64,000 nt of DNA from Denticeps clupeoides (GCF_900700375.1 NW_021629825.1:1-64000); one strand, 5' to 3'. Numbered from the stretch's first letter, positions 9,456 to 23,149 are shown. The notes: generated by a model from the letters alone, not told the origin. A program made the numbers and translations.

Positions 9456-9519
9456 TATACTTTATGTCAAAAATGATTGATGGCATATCTGTATGAGGAA
9501 AAAGCGCGTGATTTATGAC

Positions 9520-9665
9520 CATCTACCCTTCTACATTCAAGCCTTCTCCACCGGACACCGTGCGCGTAATTTATGACCTCCTTCCCTTCTCCCCTTCTCC
9601 ACCGGACACCCTGCGCGTAATTTATGACCTCCTTCCTTCCTTCCCCCTCCAGACATCTGTTATGC
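9520..9665 (+). repeat. GC-rich minisatellite
   Basis: Two to three copies of a unit of about 65-70 bp containing caccggacacc and cgcgtaatttatgacctcc. The inverted counterpart is at 23150-23290, and a related block lies at 27880-28040. Confidence 0.8.
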
Positions 9666-10145
9666 AAGACAAAGCATGCTCCCGCGATGTCCATTCTTAC
9701 ATAAACACTTAGACAGGCTTTTAAAAAAAAACAGATGTCTTATCACTTGTTTACAAACTGGCTGTTGTGGGAGAGGTCATAAACCGGTATACCGCTACTT
9801 TTAAAACAGAAACCTTATTTTTAAGTGTATGGTTTTACTCAACTACTGTTTCAGTGTTTAACACGTTTAAACACAATACTTACACAAACTTATTTTAAAA
9901 ATACAAACGCATACGCTATTCATATACTGACTGAATATGGTAGAATCCCATTTTGTATGTAGGAAGCATCACAGCACCTTCTGGCCCCACTCTATTGCTC
10001 TCTCCCTTGTGTCGCTTTACAGATGTCATATACACTTAGACTAACTTTTAAAACATGTTTCCTTATCACTTGTTTACAAGTTGTTTTCAGTCGTTTTTTT
10101 CCAAAAGATACATCACACAATGGTATGTAGGAGGCATCACATCAC

Positions 10146-10194
10146 TGACACGCACACACACACACGCGCGTGCACACACACACACACACACAGA
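10146..10194 (+). repeat. CA microsatellite
   Basis: Interrupted (CA)n with CG interruptions. Mirrored as (TG)n at 22610-22660. Further CA tracts lie at 10763-10795, 11363-11378, 12036-12054 and 12793-12808. Confidence 0.9.
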
Positions 10195-10765
10195 CTTTTT
10201 CTTTTTCTTGCTAAAATAAAACTAATAACACTGTTTTATGAACAAACCTTTCTCACAGAAACGTTAACAAACTATAATTTCTATTTAATTGAACCACACA
10301 CAGACTTCTGTTTATCAAACTGATTTATTTATGAACATGAATAAACTTCTCAAATCCTACTTTAAAACCACTATTCTTTTTAATCATGTTTTTTTTTTTT
10401 TTTTTCCACTTTGGATTATGTAATGATAATATTGAAAAATATACCTACACACTTCTAACCACTTTTTGTAGTTGTTGTAGTTCACATCAGACATATATAT
10501 ATTTTAGACACGATTTTTAATTTTATTATCAAGTAACTTTCTCAAAATTTCTAAATAAATTTCTTATGTTAACAATTTCATATTTTCTAAAATCGTATCA
10601 AGGGGTCTGATTTTTAGAGAGGGGGGTTGCGACTTTTAGGGCTATAATATCAAGAATTTAAAGTTTCAGTTATTTTTTTCTACAGTATATTTGTATTTTT
10701 TTAAACCTTCTGATGCTGAAGGGCTTCACTGTTCATAGATTTACTATTTGTATGATTGACACACA

Positions 10766-10798
<33 letters not shown>

Positions 10799-11025
10799 GA
10801 AAACAGACTTTTTCTTTTCCTTGCTAAAATAAAAACTAATCGTCACGCTGTTTATGAACAAGCCAGAGGTATTTCATTTATGGTTTTCAGATGATATGAC
10901 ACACAAAACGTTAATAAACTATAATTTTTATTTAGTTGAACCATACACAGGCTTTTGTTTATCAAACTGATATATTTATGATCATGAACATTTTTTTTTT
11001 TCAAGATTCTTTTCAGAAAATAAAA

Positions 11026-12620
11026 TCCTACATTATTAACAATGTTAATTTCCTCTGAAACTATCCCAGCTTGTGACCGCTCCTCATTGGCAGTAACAAG
11101 ATCTTCACCACCCAGCAGATAACCAACTACTATTTAGTGCTCGCTTGAAACTGATGTTTGCAAAAATGACCATTGTTGGTGGTTTACGACCCCTCACATC
11201 AATGACACAGACCCACAGTTCACACACCCTTAGACTATCTTTTAAAACAGAAACCTTGTTTTTCACTCAAGGTTTTAACTCAACCATCAGTCATTTTCCA
11301 AAAGATACATCACATAATGGTATGTAGGAAGCATCACACCATTGACACAGGACATAACCTGTACACACACACACACATACACAAACAGACTTTTTCTTTT
11401 CCTTGCTAAAATAAAACTAATCATAATGCTGATTTATGAACATGCCTGAGGTATTTCATCTATGGTTTTCAGATGATATGACACACAAAACGTTAATAAA
11501 CTATAATTTTTCTTTAGTTGAACCATACACTGATTGATAATGAATAAACAAACAATGAATTACATAATGTTTTTAACACCTTCTGTTTTTCTACGAAAAG
11601 GTTTTAAGGTGCAGTAGGACTTTTATCAAACTGATATATTTATGAACATGAAAATGTTGTATTTTTTTTTCAAGATTCTTTTCAGAAATAAAATCCTACA
11701 TTTATTAACAATGTTAATTTCCTCTGAAACTATCCCAGCTTGTGACCGCTCCTCATTTGCAGTAACAAGGTCTTCACCACCCAGCAGATAACCAACTACT
11801 ATTTAGTGCTCGCTTGAAACTGATGTTTGCAAAAATGACCATTGTTGATTGTTTACGACCCCTCACATCAATGACACAGACCCACAGTTCACACACCCTT
11901 AGACTATCTTTTAAAACAGAAACCTTGTTTTTCACTCAAGGTTTTAACTCAACCATCAGTCATTTTCCAAAAGATACATCACATAATGGTATGTAGGAAG
12001 CATCACACCATTGACACAGGACATAACCTGTACACACACACACACACATACACAAACAGACTTTTTCTTTTCCTTGCTAAAATAAAACTAATCATAATGC
12101 TGATTTATGAACAAGCCTGAGGTATTTCATCTATGGTTTTCAGATGATATGACACACAAAACGTTAATAAACTATAATTTTTCTTTAGTTGAACCATACA
12201 CTGATTGATAATGAATAAACAAACAATGAATTACATAATGTTTTTAACACCTTCTGTTTTTCTACGAAAAGGTTTTAAGGTGCAGTAGGACTTTTATCAA
12301 ACTGATATATTTATGAACATGAAAATGTTGTATTTTTTTTTCAAGATTCTTTTCAGAAATATAATCCTACATTTATTAACAATGTTAATTTCCTCTGAAA
12401 CTATCCCAGCTTGTGACCGCTCCTCATTTGCAGTAACAAGGTCTTCACCACCCAGCAGATAACCAACTACTATTTAGTGCTCGCTTGAAACTGATGTTTG
12501 CAAAAATGACCATTGTTGATGGTTTACGACCCCTCACATCAATGACACAGACCCACAGTTCACACACCCTTAGACTATCTTTTAAAACAGAAACCTTGTT
12601 TTTCACTCAAGGATTTACTC
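11026..12620 (+). repeat. About 670-bp tandem repeats, left arm (2-3 copies)
   Basis: Near-identical units starting around 11026, 11690 and 12363. Each has the segment cagcttgtgaccgctcctca, a CA tract and an open stretch of about 60 codons that is probably not a gene. The third unit diverges after about 12610. The counterpart on the right arm has one more copy. Confidence 0.92.
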
Positions 12621-13469
12621 AACCTATTGTTTCAGTGTTAAACACATACTAAACACAATACTAATTTTAATACAACGCAAACACTGTTAATATACTTACT
12701 GAATATGTTATCCCATCAGTCATTTTCCAAAAGATACATCAGATAATGGTATGTAGGAAGCATCACACCATTGACACAGGACATAACCTGTTCACACACA
12801 CACACAAACAGACTTTTTCTTTTCCTTGCTAAAATAAAACTAATCATAATGCTGATTTATGAACAAACCTTTCTCCAAAGGTGTCTCATCTATGGTTTTC
12901 AGATGATATGCCACACAAAAACTAATTGTAACACTGTTTTATGAACAAACCGTTCTCCAAAGGTGTCTCATCTTTGGTTTGCCGCACAAAAACGTTAACA
13001 AACTATAATTTCTATTTAACGAACCTCACACAGACTTCTGTTTATCAAACTGATATATTTATGAACATGAAAAAACTTTTCAACATTCTTTTTAATCATG
13101 TTTTTCCACTATGGATTATGTAATGATAATATTGAAAAATATACCTACACACTTTCTAACCACTTTTTAATATAGTTCACATCAGACATATATATATTTT
13201 AGACATGATTTTTCATATTATTATCAAGTAACTTCAAATAAATTTCTCATGTTAACAATTTCATATTTTCTGAAATCGTATCAAGGGGTGTGATTTTTAG
13301 GGAGGGGGCTTGCAACTTTAGGGCTATAATAACAAAGAATTTAAAGTTTCATTTATTTGTATATTTTTTCTACAGTATATTTGTATTTTTTTTTTATCCT
13401 TCTGATGCTGAAGTGCTTCATTGTTTGTAGATTTTCTATCTGTATGATTGATTCTCGCTGGTCATATTA

Positions 13470-13800
13470 TTAGGTAGACCTCGTTAGTACTCGGGTGGAC
13501 CACCTTATGCCTTTAGAACCACCTTATTCTTCATGGCATAGCCTCAAAAAAGGGGTGGAAATATTCCTCAGATATATTGGTCCATAGAGACATGATAGCA
13601 TCATGTAGCTGCGGCAGATTTGTCTGCTGGCTGTCTATGATATCCAAAGCCAATATCCGAAGGTGTTCTGTTTGGATCGAGACCTGGTGAATGTAGAGTA
13701 TAGCGAACTCAATGTCCTGTTCAAGTAACTAGTCTGAGATGGTTTGAGCTTTGTGACTTGGTGTATTATGCTGTATTTAAGTAGCCATCAAAAAGGGGAT
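13470..13800 (-). mobile_element. Old Tc1/mariner-type transposase 3' remnant
   Basis: On the - strand the decayed frame reads like the last third of a Tc1-like transposase: AQTISD, NLPQLHDAIMSLW and ISEEYF are recognisable, followed by the terminal segment ctacctaataatatgacc. Stops and indels are frequent. It lacks the catalytic core, so it is a fossil. Matching copies lie at 18310-18645 and 24290-24632. Confidence 0.75.
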
Positions 13801-13861
13801 ACACTGTGGTAATAAGGGGATGGACATGTCAGCAGCAATACTAATTTATGTGTACATCTAT

Positions 13862-13985
13862 GGTATTTATCAGACAGCCTTATCCAGAGTGACTTACAAT
13901 CGGTAGTTACATGGACAGTCCCCCTGAGAGACCAACACCAGCCTGAACCACTAGATCCAGGGTCGGATGCATCCATGCTTACATG
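13862..13985 (-). mobile_element. SINE tail remnant
   Basis: On the - strand it reads tcagggggactgtccatgta and then gattgtaagtcactctggat, the 3' body of a common fish tRNA-derived SINE with an L2-like tail. The tRNA head is missing. Mirrored at 18125-18255 and 24120-24235. Confidence 0.65.
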
Positions 13986-15725
13986 TTGATTACACCACAT
14001 TTTGACCCTACCAGCTGAATGTTAAATAGTTTTGATAATTCTCCAATCTTCAGTTTTCTAGTTAATAATGTAGAATAAAAAAATAATAATAATAAAATAA
14101 AAAATTTAAATATACTTTTTGGCATTTACTGTCAGTGTTACTCTTCCACAAATAACTTAAAAATACTAAAGATCCTTCAATACAAATCAGATATTTTAAA
14201 CTTGATGTGACAATGACAAAATGCACTTTAAACCTTGCCACCACATATCTTTTTAAACACAACACAATATATGTTTTAATGCAACCCAGCAACATTACTT
14301 CATGGCCATTTACAAGAACCCTCTAAGGTGTCAGTGCTGAACTGTTTGGTTGAAAAACTTAAATCCCCCCCAAAAATCCAATAATTGGCTAACAATTGGC
14401 ATAAACATATGAGGTGCTGCTTTTCTAATGCTTGCAAAAACAAAAAAAAACAAACAAACAAAAAAAACACTAAGTTTACTAAATAATGAGGTTACAAGTC
14501 TTATCAGTGAACAATACCGAGATAATTATTATAAAAATTATTATAAAAATTCCTCGCACTCATACTGTACTTGGAGAAAATGGAATGTTTTGTGGTAACG
14601 TTTGGCACTGTTACGCGCTATATTACGCACACTTGTGCTTGCTCTGGAACGGGCAGATGGTCGTCCTGGTGGCAGCGCAGATCAGACAGCCGTGTATACA
14701 TTTATTTTAACAAAGTAACTGTATTCTGATTATCTCTCATTTAAACGGTACATGCATTCCGTCACTCCCCGACACTGTCCTCATACATTGGTTGTTCTGA
14801 CATTTTGAGTCTGCCCTTTATCCTGTGACATCAACAAGGCTTTTTGTCTACACAACTGTTGCTAACCGGATCTTTTCTCTTTTTCAGACCTGGTAAACCC
14901 TACATATGGTTGTGCATGACAGTAGATCACCAGTTTCGAAAACTGCAATCGTGTCTCGTCCAGAACCACTTAAATATTCTTTTACCCCCATTCTAATGAC
15001 TGGTTTGGAGTTCAGAAAATTGTTTTCACCACGTCTAGATGAGCTGTTTGTGTTAACCTACATGTAAAAGGAAAGGCCAGGCTGTATTTGACAGCACTGT
15101 TTAACCCCACTTAAAACCAATTTAAACGAGTACAAATTGTATTATACTGAATACATAAAAACTATATGCAATCACAATAATAAACATAACCAGTAAAAAA
15201 TCCATAACCTGATTGAAACTGAAGGGAATTGATTTGTGGTTATGGGTCAGAAACTACATAAAACAGTGAAAAAAGGGGATTCTTCAGTCTGCTTAATGCT
15301 GATAAAATAACCGTAATCAAATACTTTTATCCAAAACTAATTCCTACAATGCAAAAAACATTCAGCAAAATATAAACTCGTAAATAAATGTATTTACCAA
15401 TCCACAATATCACCACAATGTATAATATTAAAAGGAGAAATAAGTCAAACAAAATGCACTTCTAAGTCCTTGCCAGACAGAGGTCTCTCATCTGAAAAAG
15501 AATAGGTGGACGACCCTAAAATGAATGAAATAATATCTAAATGCTGTTAACAGCCATTGAAAATTATTAAATCAGATGCCTCTTTCAGTCCAGCACAGAT
15601 AGAAAGCTCTGATAAGGTTGTGGATAAGCCATTCACACGATAAAAGAGGACTTTACATCATGATTTGATGTTTACTATGTGCTATTCAGGGTATTCAAGG
15701 AGAATTGAAGTCAGCGTCAGCACAC

Positions 15726-16390
15726 ATAACAGAGGATGGAGAGAGATCTAAATAAATTATATATACATACAGTGGAGGAAATAATTATTTGACCCCTCGC
15801 TGATTTTGTAAGTTTGTCCAATGACAAAGAAATGAAAAGTCTCAGAACAGTATCATTTTAATGGTAGGTTTATTTTAACAGTGACAGATAGCACATCAAA
15901 AGGAAAAAAGACTTAATACTTAGTGGCAAAACCCTTGTTTGCAAGCACAGAGGTCAAACGTTTCTTGTAGTTGATGACCAAGTTTGCACACAGTTTAGGA
16001 GGAATTTTGGTCCACTCCTCTTTGCAGATCATCTCTAAATCACTAGGTTTCGAGGCTGTCTCTGTGCAACTTTGAGCTTCAGCTCCCTCCATAGGTTTTC
16101 TATTGTATTAAAGTCAGGAGATTGACTAGGCCACTCCATGACCTTAATGTGCTTCTTTTTGAGTGACACCTTTGTTGCCTTTGCTGTATGTTTTGGGTCA
16201 TTGTCGTGCTGGAACACCATCCATCCCCACTGTCAAGCATAGAGGTGGAAATATTTTGCTTTTGGGGTGTTTTTCTACTAAGGGCACAGGACAGCTTCAC
16301 CGACGGGAAAATGGACGGAGCCATGTATCGTAAAATCCTGAGCGACAACCTCCTTCCCCCTGCGGGGAAATTGACAATGGGTCATGGATG
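15726..16390. other. Palindrome 1 spacer
   Basis: 665 bp of single-copy sequence between the two arms, consisting mostly of a Tc1/mariner fragment. The arms end symmetrically at gtcagcacac (left) and gtgtgctgac (right). Confidence 0.9.
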
Positions 16391-16394
16391 GTGT
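15770..16394 (-). mobile_element. Tc1/mariner fragment with internal inversion
   Basis: A TA dinucleotide is followed by the terminal sequence cagtggaggaaataattatt at 15770. On the - strand, 16213 down to 16035 encodes the end of a transposase: [11 protein letters not shown] with a catalytic Asp, then [15 protein letters not shown] with the final Glu. The preceding piece, [15 protein letters not shown] through LTMGHGW, lies on the + strand at 16270-16392. Inverting 16214-16394 would make the two pieces collinear. The 5' half and the second terminal repeat are missing, so the element is dead. Confidence 0.88.
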
Positions 16395-18124
16395 GCTGAC
16401 GCTGACTTCAATTCTCCTTGAATACCCTGAATAGCACATAGTAAACATCAAATCATGATGTAAAGTCCTCTTTTATCGTGTGAATGGCTTATCCACAACC
16501 TTATCAGAGCTTTCTATCTGTGCTGGACTGAAAGAGGCATCTGATTTAATAATTTTCAATGGCTGTTAACAGCATTTAGATATTATTTCATTCATTTTAG
16601 GGTCGTCCACCTATTCTTTTTCAGATGAGAGACCTCTGTATGGCAAGGACTTAGAAGTGCATTTTGTTTGACTTATTTCTCCTTTTAATATTATACATTG
16701 TGGTGATATTGTGGATTGGTAAATACATTTATTTACGAGTTTATATTTTGCTGAATGTTTTTTGCATTGTAGGAATTAGTTTTGGATAAAAGTATTTGAT
16801 TACGGTTATTTTATCAGCATTAAGCAGACTGAAGAATCCCCTTTTTTCACTGTTTTATGTAGTTTCTGACCCATAACCACAAATCAATTCCCTTCAGTTT
16901 CAATCAGGTTATGGATTTTTTACTGGTTATGTTTATTATTGTGATTGCATATAGTTTTTATGTATTCAGTATAATACAATTTGTACTCGTTTAAATTGGT
17001 TTTAAGTGGGGTTAAACAGTGCTGTCAAATACAGCCTGGCCTTTCCTTTTACATGTAGGTTAACACAAACAGCTCATCTAGACGTGGTGAAAACAATTTT
17101 CTGAACTCCAAACCAGTCATTAGAATGGGGGTAAAAGAATATTTAAGTGGTTCTGGACGAGACACGATTGCAGTTTTCGAAACTGGTGATCTACTGTCAT
17201 GCACAACCATATGTAGGGTTTACCAGGTCTGAAAAAGAGAAAAGATCCGGTTAGCAACAGTTGTGTAGACAAAAAGCCTTGTTGATGTCACAGGATAAAG
17301 GGCAGACTCAAAATGTCAGAACAACCAATGTATGAGGACAGTGTCGGGGAGTGACGGAATGCATGTACCGTTTAAATGAGAGATAATCAGAATACAGTTA
17401 CTTTGTTAAAATAAATGTATACACGGCTGTCTGATCTGCGCTGCCACCAGGACGACCATCTGCCCGTTCCAGAGCAAGCACAAGTGTGCGTAATATAGCG
17501 CGTAACAGTGCCAAACGTTACCACAAAACATTCCATTTTCTCCAAGTACAGTATGAGTGCGAGGAATTTTTATAATAATTTTTATAATAATTATCTCGGT
17601 ATTGTTCACTGATAAGACTTGTAACCTCATTATTTAGTAAACTTAGTGTTTTTTTTGTTTGTTTGTTTTTTTTTGTTTTTGCAAGCATTAGAAAAAGCAG
17701 CACCTCATATGTTTATGCCAATTGTTAGCCAATTATTGGATTTTTGGGGGGGATTTAAGTTTTTCAACCAAACAGTTCAGCACTGACACCTTAGAGGGTT
17801 CTTGTAAATGGCCATGAAGTAATGTTGCTGGGTTGCATTAAAACATATATTGTGTTGTGTTTAAAAAGATATGTGGTGGCAAGGTTTAAAGTGCATTTTG
17901 TCATTGTCACATCAAGTTTAAAATATCTGATTTGTATTGAAGGATCTTTAGTATTTTTAAGTTATTTGTGGAAGAGTAACACTGACAGTAAATGCCAAAA
18001 AGTATATTTAAATTTTTTATTTTATTATTATTTTTTTTTTTATTCTACATTATTAACTAGAAAACTGAAGATTGGAGAATTATCAAAACTATTTAACATT
18101 CAGCTGGTAGGGTCAAAATGTGGT

Positions 18125-18255
18125 GTAATCAACATGTAAGCATGGATGCATCCGACCCTGGATCTAGTGGTTCAGGCTGGTGTTGGTCTCTCAGGGGGAC
18201 TGTCCATGTAACTACCGATTGTAAGTCACTCTGGATAAGGCTGTCTGATAAATAC
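18125..18255 (+). mobile_element. SINE tail remnant
   Basis: Mirror copy of the remnant at 13862-13985; the tRNA-like head is absent. Confidence 0.65.
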
Positions 18256-18309
18256 CATAGATGTACACATAAATTAGTATTGCTGCTGACATGTCCATCC
18301 CCTTATTAC

Positions 18310-18645
18310 CACAGTGTATCCCCTTTTTGATGGCTACTTAAATACAGCATAATACACCAAGTCACAAAGCTCAAACCATCTCAGACTAGTTACTTGAACA
18401 GGACATTGAGTTCGCTATACTCTACATTCACCAGGTCTCGATCCAAACAGAACACCTTCGGATATTGGCTTTGGATATCATAGACAGCCAGCAGACAAAT
18501 CTGCCGCAGCTACATGATGCTATCATGTCTCTATGGACCAATATATCTGAGGAATATTTCCACCCCTTTTTTGAGGCTATGCCATGAAGAATAAGGTGGT
18601 TCTAAAGGCATAAGGTGGTCCACCCGAGTACTAACGAGGTCTACC
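18310..18645 (+). mobile_element. Old Tc1/mariner-type transposase 3' remnant
   Basis: Mirror copy of 13470-13800. The same decayed C-terminal transposase segment and end sequence are present. Confidence 0.75.
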
Positions 18646-19499
18646 TAATAATATGACCAGCGAGAATCAATCATACAGATAGAAAATCTACAAACAATGA
18701 AGCACTTCAGCATCAGAAGGATAAAAAAAAAATACAAATATACTGTAGAAAAAAATATACAAATAAATGAAACTTTAAATTCTTTGTTATTATAGCCCTA
18801 AAGTTGCAAGCCCCCTCCCTAAAAATCACACCCCTTGATACGATTTCAGAAAATATGAAATTGTTAACATGAGAAATTTATTTGAAGTTACTTGATAATA
18901 ATATGAAAAATCATGTCTAAAATATATATATGTCTGATATGAACTATATTAAAAAGTGGTTAGAAAGTGTGTAGGTATATTTTTCAATATTATCATTACA
19001 TAATCCATAGTGGAAAAACATGATTAAAAAGAATGTTGAAAAGTTTTTTCATGTTCATAAATATATCAGTTTGATAAACAGAAGTCTGTGTGAGGTTCGT
19101 TAAATAGAAATTATAGTTTGTTAACGTTTTTGTGCGGCAAACCAAAGATGAGACACCTTTGGAGAACGGTTTGTTCATAAAACAGTGTTACAATTAGTTT
19201 TTGTGTGGCATATCATCTGAAAACCATAGATGAGACACCTTTGGAGAAAGGTTTGTTCATAAATCAGCATTATGATTAGTTTTATTTTAGCAAGGAAAAG
19301 AAAAAGTCTGTTTGTGTGTGTGTGTGAACAGGTTATGTCCTGTGTCAATGGTGTGATGCTTCCTACATACCATTATCTGATGTATCTTTTGGAAAATGAC
19401 TGATGGGATAACATATTCAGTAAGTATATGAACAGTGTTTGCGTTGTATTAAAATTAGTATTGTGTTTAGTATGTGTTTAACACTGAAACAATAGGTTG

Positions 19500-21780
19500 A
19501 GTAAAACCTTGAGTGAAAAACATGGTTTCTGTTTTAAAAGATAGTCTAAGGGTGTGTGAACTGTGGGTCTGTGTCATTGATGTGAGGGGTCGTAAACCAT
19601 CAACAATGGTCATTTTTGCAAACATCAGTTTCCAGCGAGCACTAAATAGTAGTTGGTTATCTGCTGGGTGGTGAAGACCTTGTTACTGCAAATGAGGAGC
19701 GGTCACAAGCTGGGATAGTTTCAGAGGAAATTAACATTGTTAATAAATGTAGGATTATATTTCTGAAAAGAATCTTGAAAAAAAAATACAACATTTTCAT
19801 GTTCATAAATATATCAGTTTGATAAAAGTCCTACTGCACCTTAAAACCTTTTCGTAGAAAAACAGAAGGTGTTAAAAACATTATGTAATTCATTGTTTGT
19901 TTATTCATTATCAATCAGTGTATGGTTCAACTAAAGAAAAATTATAGTTTATTAACGTTTTGTGTGTCATATCATCTGAAAACCATAGATGAAATACCTC
20001 AGGCTTGTTCATAAATCAGCATTATGATTAGTTTTATTTTAGCAAGGAAAAGAAAAAGTCTGTTTGTGTATGTGTGTGTGTGTGTGTACAGGTTATGTCC
20101 TGTGTCAATGGTGTGATGCTTCCTACATACCATTATGTGATGTATCTTTTGGAAAATGACTGATGGTTGAGTTAAAACCTTGAGTGAAAAACAAGGTTTC
20201 TGTTTTAAAAGATAGTCTAAGGGTGTGTGAACTGTGGGTCTGTGTCATTGATGTGAGGGGTCGTAAACAATCAACAATGGTCATTTTTGCAAACATCAGT
20301 TTCAAGCGAGCACTAAATAGTAGTTGGTTATCTGCTGGGTGGTGAAGACCTTGTTACTGCAAATGAGGAGCGGTCACAAGCTGGGATAGTTTCAGAGGAA
20401 ATTAACATTGTTAATAAATGTAGGATTATATTTCTGAAAAGAATCTTGAAAAAAAAAATACAACATTTTCATGTTCATAAATATATCAGTTTGATAAAAG
20501 TCCTACTGCACCTTAAAACCTTTTCGTAGAAAAACAGAAGGTGTTAAAAACATTATGTAATTCATTGTTTGTTTATTCATTATCAATCAGTGTATGGTTC
20601 AACTAAAGAAAAATTATAGTTTATTAACGTTTTGTGTGTCATATCATCTGAAAACCATAGATGAAATACCTCAGGCTTGTTCATAAATCAGCATTATGAT
20701 TAGTTTTATTTTAGCAAGGAAAAGAAAAAGTCTGTTTGTGTATGTGTGTGTGTGTGTGTACAGGTTATGTCCTGTGTCAATGGTGTGATGCTTCCTACAT
20801 ACCATTATGTGATGTATCTTTTGGAAAATGACTGATGGTTGAGTTAAAACCTTGAGTGAAAAACAAGGTTTCTGTTTTAAAAGATAGTCTAAGGGTGTGT
20901 GAACTGTGGGTCTGTGTCATTGATGTGAGGGGTCGTAAACAATCAACAATGGTCATTTTTGCAAACATCAGTTTCAAGCGAGCACTAAATAGTAGTTGGT
21001 TATCTGCTGGGTGGTGAAGACCTTGTTACTGCAAATGAGGAGCGGTCACAAGCTGGGATAGTTTCAGAGGAAATTAACATTGTTAATAAATGTAGGATTT
21101 TATTTCTGAAAAGAATCTTGAAAAAAAATACAACATTTTCATGTTCATAAATATATCAGTTTGATAAAAGTCCTACTGCACCTTAAAACCTTTTCGTAGA
21201 AAAACAGAAGGTGTTAAAAACATTATGTAATTCATTGTTTGTTTATTCATTATCAATCAGTGTATGGTTCAACTAAAGAAAAATTATAGTTTATTAACGT
21301 TTTGTGTGTCATATCATCTGAAAACCATAGATGAAATACCTCAGGCATGTTCATAAATCAGCATTATGATTAGTTTTATTTTAGCAAGGAAAAGAAAAAG
21401 TCTGTTTGTGTATGTGTGTGTGTGTGTACAGGTTATGTCCTGTGTCAATGGTGTGATGCTTCCTACATACCATTATGTGATGTATCTTTTGGAAAATGAC
21501 TGATGGTTGAGTTAAAACCTTGAGTGAAAAACAAGGTTTCTGTTTTAAAAGATAGTCTAAGGGTGTGTGAACTGTGGGTCTGTGTCATTGATGTGAGGGG
21601 TCGTAAACCACCAACAATGGTCATTTTTGCAAACATCAGTTTCAAGCGAGCACTAAATAGTAGTTGGTTATCTGCTGGGTGGTGAAGATCTTGTTACTGC
21701 CAATGAGGAGCGGTCACAAGCTGGGATAGTTTCAGAGGAAATTAACATTGTTAATAATGTAGGATTTTATTTTCTGAAAA
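19500..21780 (-). repeat. About 670-bp tandem repeats, right arm (3-4 copies)
   Basis: Units with landmarks at about 19757, 20430, 21100 and 21765. Same repeat as 11026-12620 but with one extra copy, which accounts for the difference in arm length. Confidence 0.92.
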
Positions 21781-21991
21781 GAATCTTGAAAAAAAAAAAT
21801 GTTCATGATCATAAATATATCAGTTTGATAAACAAAAGCCTGTGTATGGTTCAACTAAATAAAAATTATAGTTTATTAACGTTTTGTGTGTCATATCATC
21901 TGAAAACCATAAATGAAATACCTCTGGCTTGTTCATAAACAGCGTGACGATTAGTTTTTATTTTAGCAAGGAAAAGAAAAAGTCTGTTTTC

Positions 21992-21992
<1 letters not shown>

Positions 21993-22035
<43 letters not shown>

Positions 22036-22036
22036 G
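21993..22036 (+). repeat. TG microsatellite
   Basis: Uninterrupted (TG)n of about 40 bp. Its left-arm counterpart at 10763 is shorter. Confidence 0.95.
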
Positions 22037-22608
22037 TGTGTCAATCATACAAATAGTAAATCTATGAACAGTGAAGCCCTTCAGCATCAGAAGGTTTAAA
22101 AAAATACAAATATACTGTAGAAAAAAATAACTGAAACTTTAAATTCTTGATATTATAGCCCTAAAAGTCGCAACCCCCCTCTCTAAAAATCAGACCCCTT
22201 GATACGATTTTAGAAAATATGAAATTGTTAACATAAGAAATTTATTTAGAAATTTTGAGAAAGTTACTTGATAATAAAATTAAAAATCGTGTCTAAAATA
22301 TATATATGTCTGATGTGAACTACAACAACTACAAAAAGTGGTTAGAAGTGTGTAGGTATATTTTTCAATATTATCATTACATAATCCAAAGTGGAAAAAA
22401 AAAAAAAAAAAACATGATTAAAAAGAATAGTGGTTTTAAAGTAGGATTTGAGAAGTTTTTTCATGTTCATAAATAAATCAGTTTGATAAACAGAAGTCTG
22501 TGTGTGGTTCAATTAAATAGAAATTATAGTTTGTTAACGTTTCTGTGAGAAAGGTTTGTTCATAAAACAGTGTTATTAGTTTTATTTTAGCAAGAAAAAG
22601 AAAAAGTC

Positions 22609-22609
<1 letters not shown>

Positions 22610-22645
<36 letters not shown>

Positions 22646-22660
22646 GTGTGCGTGTCAGTG
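22610..22660 (+). repeat. TG/CG microsatellite
   Basis: (TG)n with cgcgcgcg inside, mirror of 10146-10194. Alternating purine-pyrimidine with a CG core is favourable for Z-DNA. Confidence 0.85.
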
Positions 22661-23149
22661 ATGTGATGCCTCCTACATACCATTGTGTGATGTATCTTTT
22701 GGAAAAAAACGACTGAAAACAACTTGTAAACAAGTGATAAGGAAACATGTTTTAAAAGTTAGTCTAAGTGTATATGACATCTGTAAAGCGACACAAGGGA
22801 GAGAGCAATAGAGTGGGGCCAGAAGGTGCTGTGATGCTTCCTACATACAAAATGGGATTCTACCATATTCAGTCAGTATATGAATAGCGTATGCGTTTGT
22901 ATTTTTAAAATAAGTTTGTGTAAGTATTGTGTTTAAACGTGTTAAACACTGAAACAGTAGTTGAGTAAAACCATACACTTAAAAATAAGGTTTCTGTTTT
23001 AAAAGTAGAGGTATACCGGTTTATGACCTCTCCCACAACAGCCAGTTTGTAAACAAGTGATAAGACATCTGTTTTTTTTAAAAGCCTGTCTAAGTGTTTA
23101 TGTAAGAATGGACATCGCGGGAGCATGCTTTGTCTTGCATAACAGATGT

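Larger units (their letters stand above)
9456..15725 (-). repeat. Palindrome 1, left arm
   Basis: Inverted copy of 16391-23360. The match holds over kilobases and through microsatellites, with short reading frames identical on both sides (for example 13788-14000 against 18118-18330). This arm has one fewer 672-bp tandem repeat than the right arm. I see no gene. It holds AT-rich sequence, CA tracts, a minisatellite and old transposon remnants, listed separately. Confidence 0.95.

Noticed and set aside
17822-18139. 105-codon open frame, shorter on the mirror arm
   Set aside because: Length depends on a poly-T tract and it overlaps the SINE tail remnant; no recognisable domain.
11145-21645. Recurring 60-codon frames in the 670-bp tandem repeats
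   Set aside because: AT-rich noncoding repeat, no conserved domain or splice signals. The frame recurs only because the repeat does.
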